This document shows positions 63,037 through 64,000 of a stretch of DNA of 64,000 nucleotides, piece after piece (position 1 is the stretch's first letter; every line of letters begins with the position of its first letter). Origin of the DNA: Geotrypetes seraphini (taxonomy: Eukaryota > Chordata > Amphibia > Gymnophiona > Dermophiidae); assembly GCF_902459505.1 (NCBI RefSeq), contig NC_047096.1:16148501-16212500 (forward strand). The letters are read 5' to 3'. The notes below the pieces were generated by a model that was not told the origin of the DNA, searched no databases, and saw only the letters and a program-made list of their open reading frames with translations. Both the position numbers and the translations under genes were made by a program.

Positions 63037-64000
63037 TAGAGAATGACACGGGGGAAAAAATTTGTCCCTACCCCATCCCCACGATCTCGGATCCCGATAC
63101 CCGCAAACCGTCTGATCCCATCTGCACAAGCCTTGAATATTTATGATTTTATACTGAACTTATTTTATTAAAGTATAAAAAGAAACAATATTCTGTACAA
63201 TTGTCATTTTATAAACACAATACAGAGCAAGAAAATGGAACAAGCCAAATTACTACAGAATGCTACACAGAAAAATCATGCTAACAGAATACCGCAGTCA
63301 CAAATGATAGGAATACTGTTAGGGGAGTGCAACTAGGGCAACTACCCCCGGTCAGAGAGAGCCCTAAGCCAGCTGGAAGCTAAAGAAGCACGGCCTGGGC
63401 TTTGTGGTCCCCAGTTATGTCTATATAATATTGTATTCACAGCTATAATTTATTAATAATATTACTTTCCTTATATTATTTTAAATACTATGGTGAAGTG
63501 CTCAGACCATGTAACCCAAAATATAGTTAAGTCACTACAATGAGGTTAACAAGGGGACCATCATCGCCTTCACCTGTCCCCTGCCCTCCCTAAATGACCG
63601 CTGACATTTTTAGATCAACTTGATGTACTTATCTGAATAGAGGGGTAGTTGGTTTCGTTTCGTTAATTCTCATTGATGACTGTATTAATAAATTCGATGT
63701 GCTCCGTTAAAATCCTAGAACTGTTCATTCATTCATCCAATCCCATCCCCCCGACTCGAGTTTCACCTCTTCATCAGGGAGGGACACTGAGGAAAAATCA
63801 AACCACGTTCTAAATTCACAACTCATGCTACTTATAACATATTATAATAAATCAAATTAAACCTAATATGTCTGAGTACCACTTACTAAGTGCCGATGTA
63901 CTGACTTAATCTTAAAACCCTTAAAATTCCTGTATTACCTGGTGATGGCTCACTGAGACCAGACTCATTCAAAGCAGACGGGCCAACTGAATCTATCTAC
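63037..64000. mobile_element. hAT element, left end, running off the window
   Basis: It starts TAGAGAATGACACGGGGG and continues with CCCCATCCCCACGATCTCGG, the TAGAGAATGACAC type seen at 40993 and 48153 but with a different interior (TTATTTTATTAAAGTATAAA). No right end is seen before 64000, so it could be a longer, possibly coding, relative. Confidence 0.45.

Overview
This is vertebrate nuclear DNA. It has spliced genes with long introns, no operons, and dense nested transposons. Tyrosine-recombinase (DIRS) retrotransposons, CR1-, L2- and L1-type LINEs, tRNA-derived SINEs and many hAT and Tc1/pogo MITEs all occur here. Together with a TMEM9 that closely resembles other tetrapods, this points to an amphibian, most likely a caecilian. 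That placement is inference; no sequence here names the species.

Three host genes can be assembled by splice phase. (1) Minus strand, 30391 down to 7913: five coding exons joining in phase into a 467-aa type II membrane protein with a short cytosolic tail, one membrane span, a long coiled-coil stalk with three N-glycosylation sequons, and a C-terminal H-type lectin domain. (2) Minus strand, 58678 down to 38315: six coding exons joining in phase into a 281-aa amino-acid-kinase protein that matches isopentenyl phosphate kinase (IPK), an enzyme of the alternative mevalonate pathway known mainly from archaea and plants. (3) Plus strand, from 60404 and running off the right edge: the first two recognisable coding exons of TMEM9. 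IPK and TMEM9 are head to head, with about 1.75 kb between start codons. The lectin gene lies downstream of IPK on the same strand, about 7.9 kb away.

Layout. 1-7912 is intergenic repeats (long-hairpin MITE, CR1, an ORF1-only L1-like insert, foldbacks). 7913-30391 is the lectin gene. Its last intron holds a full ORF1-only L1-like element with target-site duplications and a whole-looking DIRS element (11441-17319). Its third intron holds an older DIRS fossil with a hAT inside. Its second intron holds a Tigger-type transposon carrying an L1-like insert that itself carries a MITE. 30392-38314 is the lectin promoter and a repeat-filled gap. 38315-58678 is the IPK gene, with introns full of MITEs, LINEs, SINEs and a BEL/Pao-like fossil fragment. 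58679-64000 is the shared IPK/TMEM9 5' region and the start of TMEM9.

The two most interesting gene findings are an apparently intact IPK and an apparently intact membrane-anchored H-type lectin in a vertebrate. The most unusual repeat finding is a ~100-bp module that, at three unrelated sites, always lies between direct duplications of the sequence it sits in. A MITE copy elsewhere in the window gives an 'empty-site' comparison for one of these sites.
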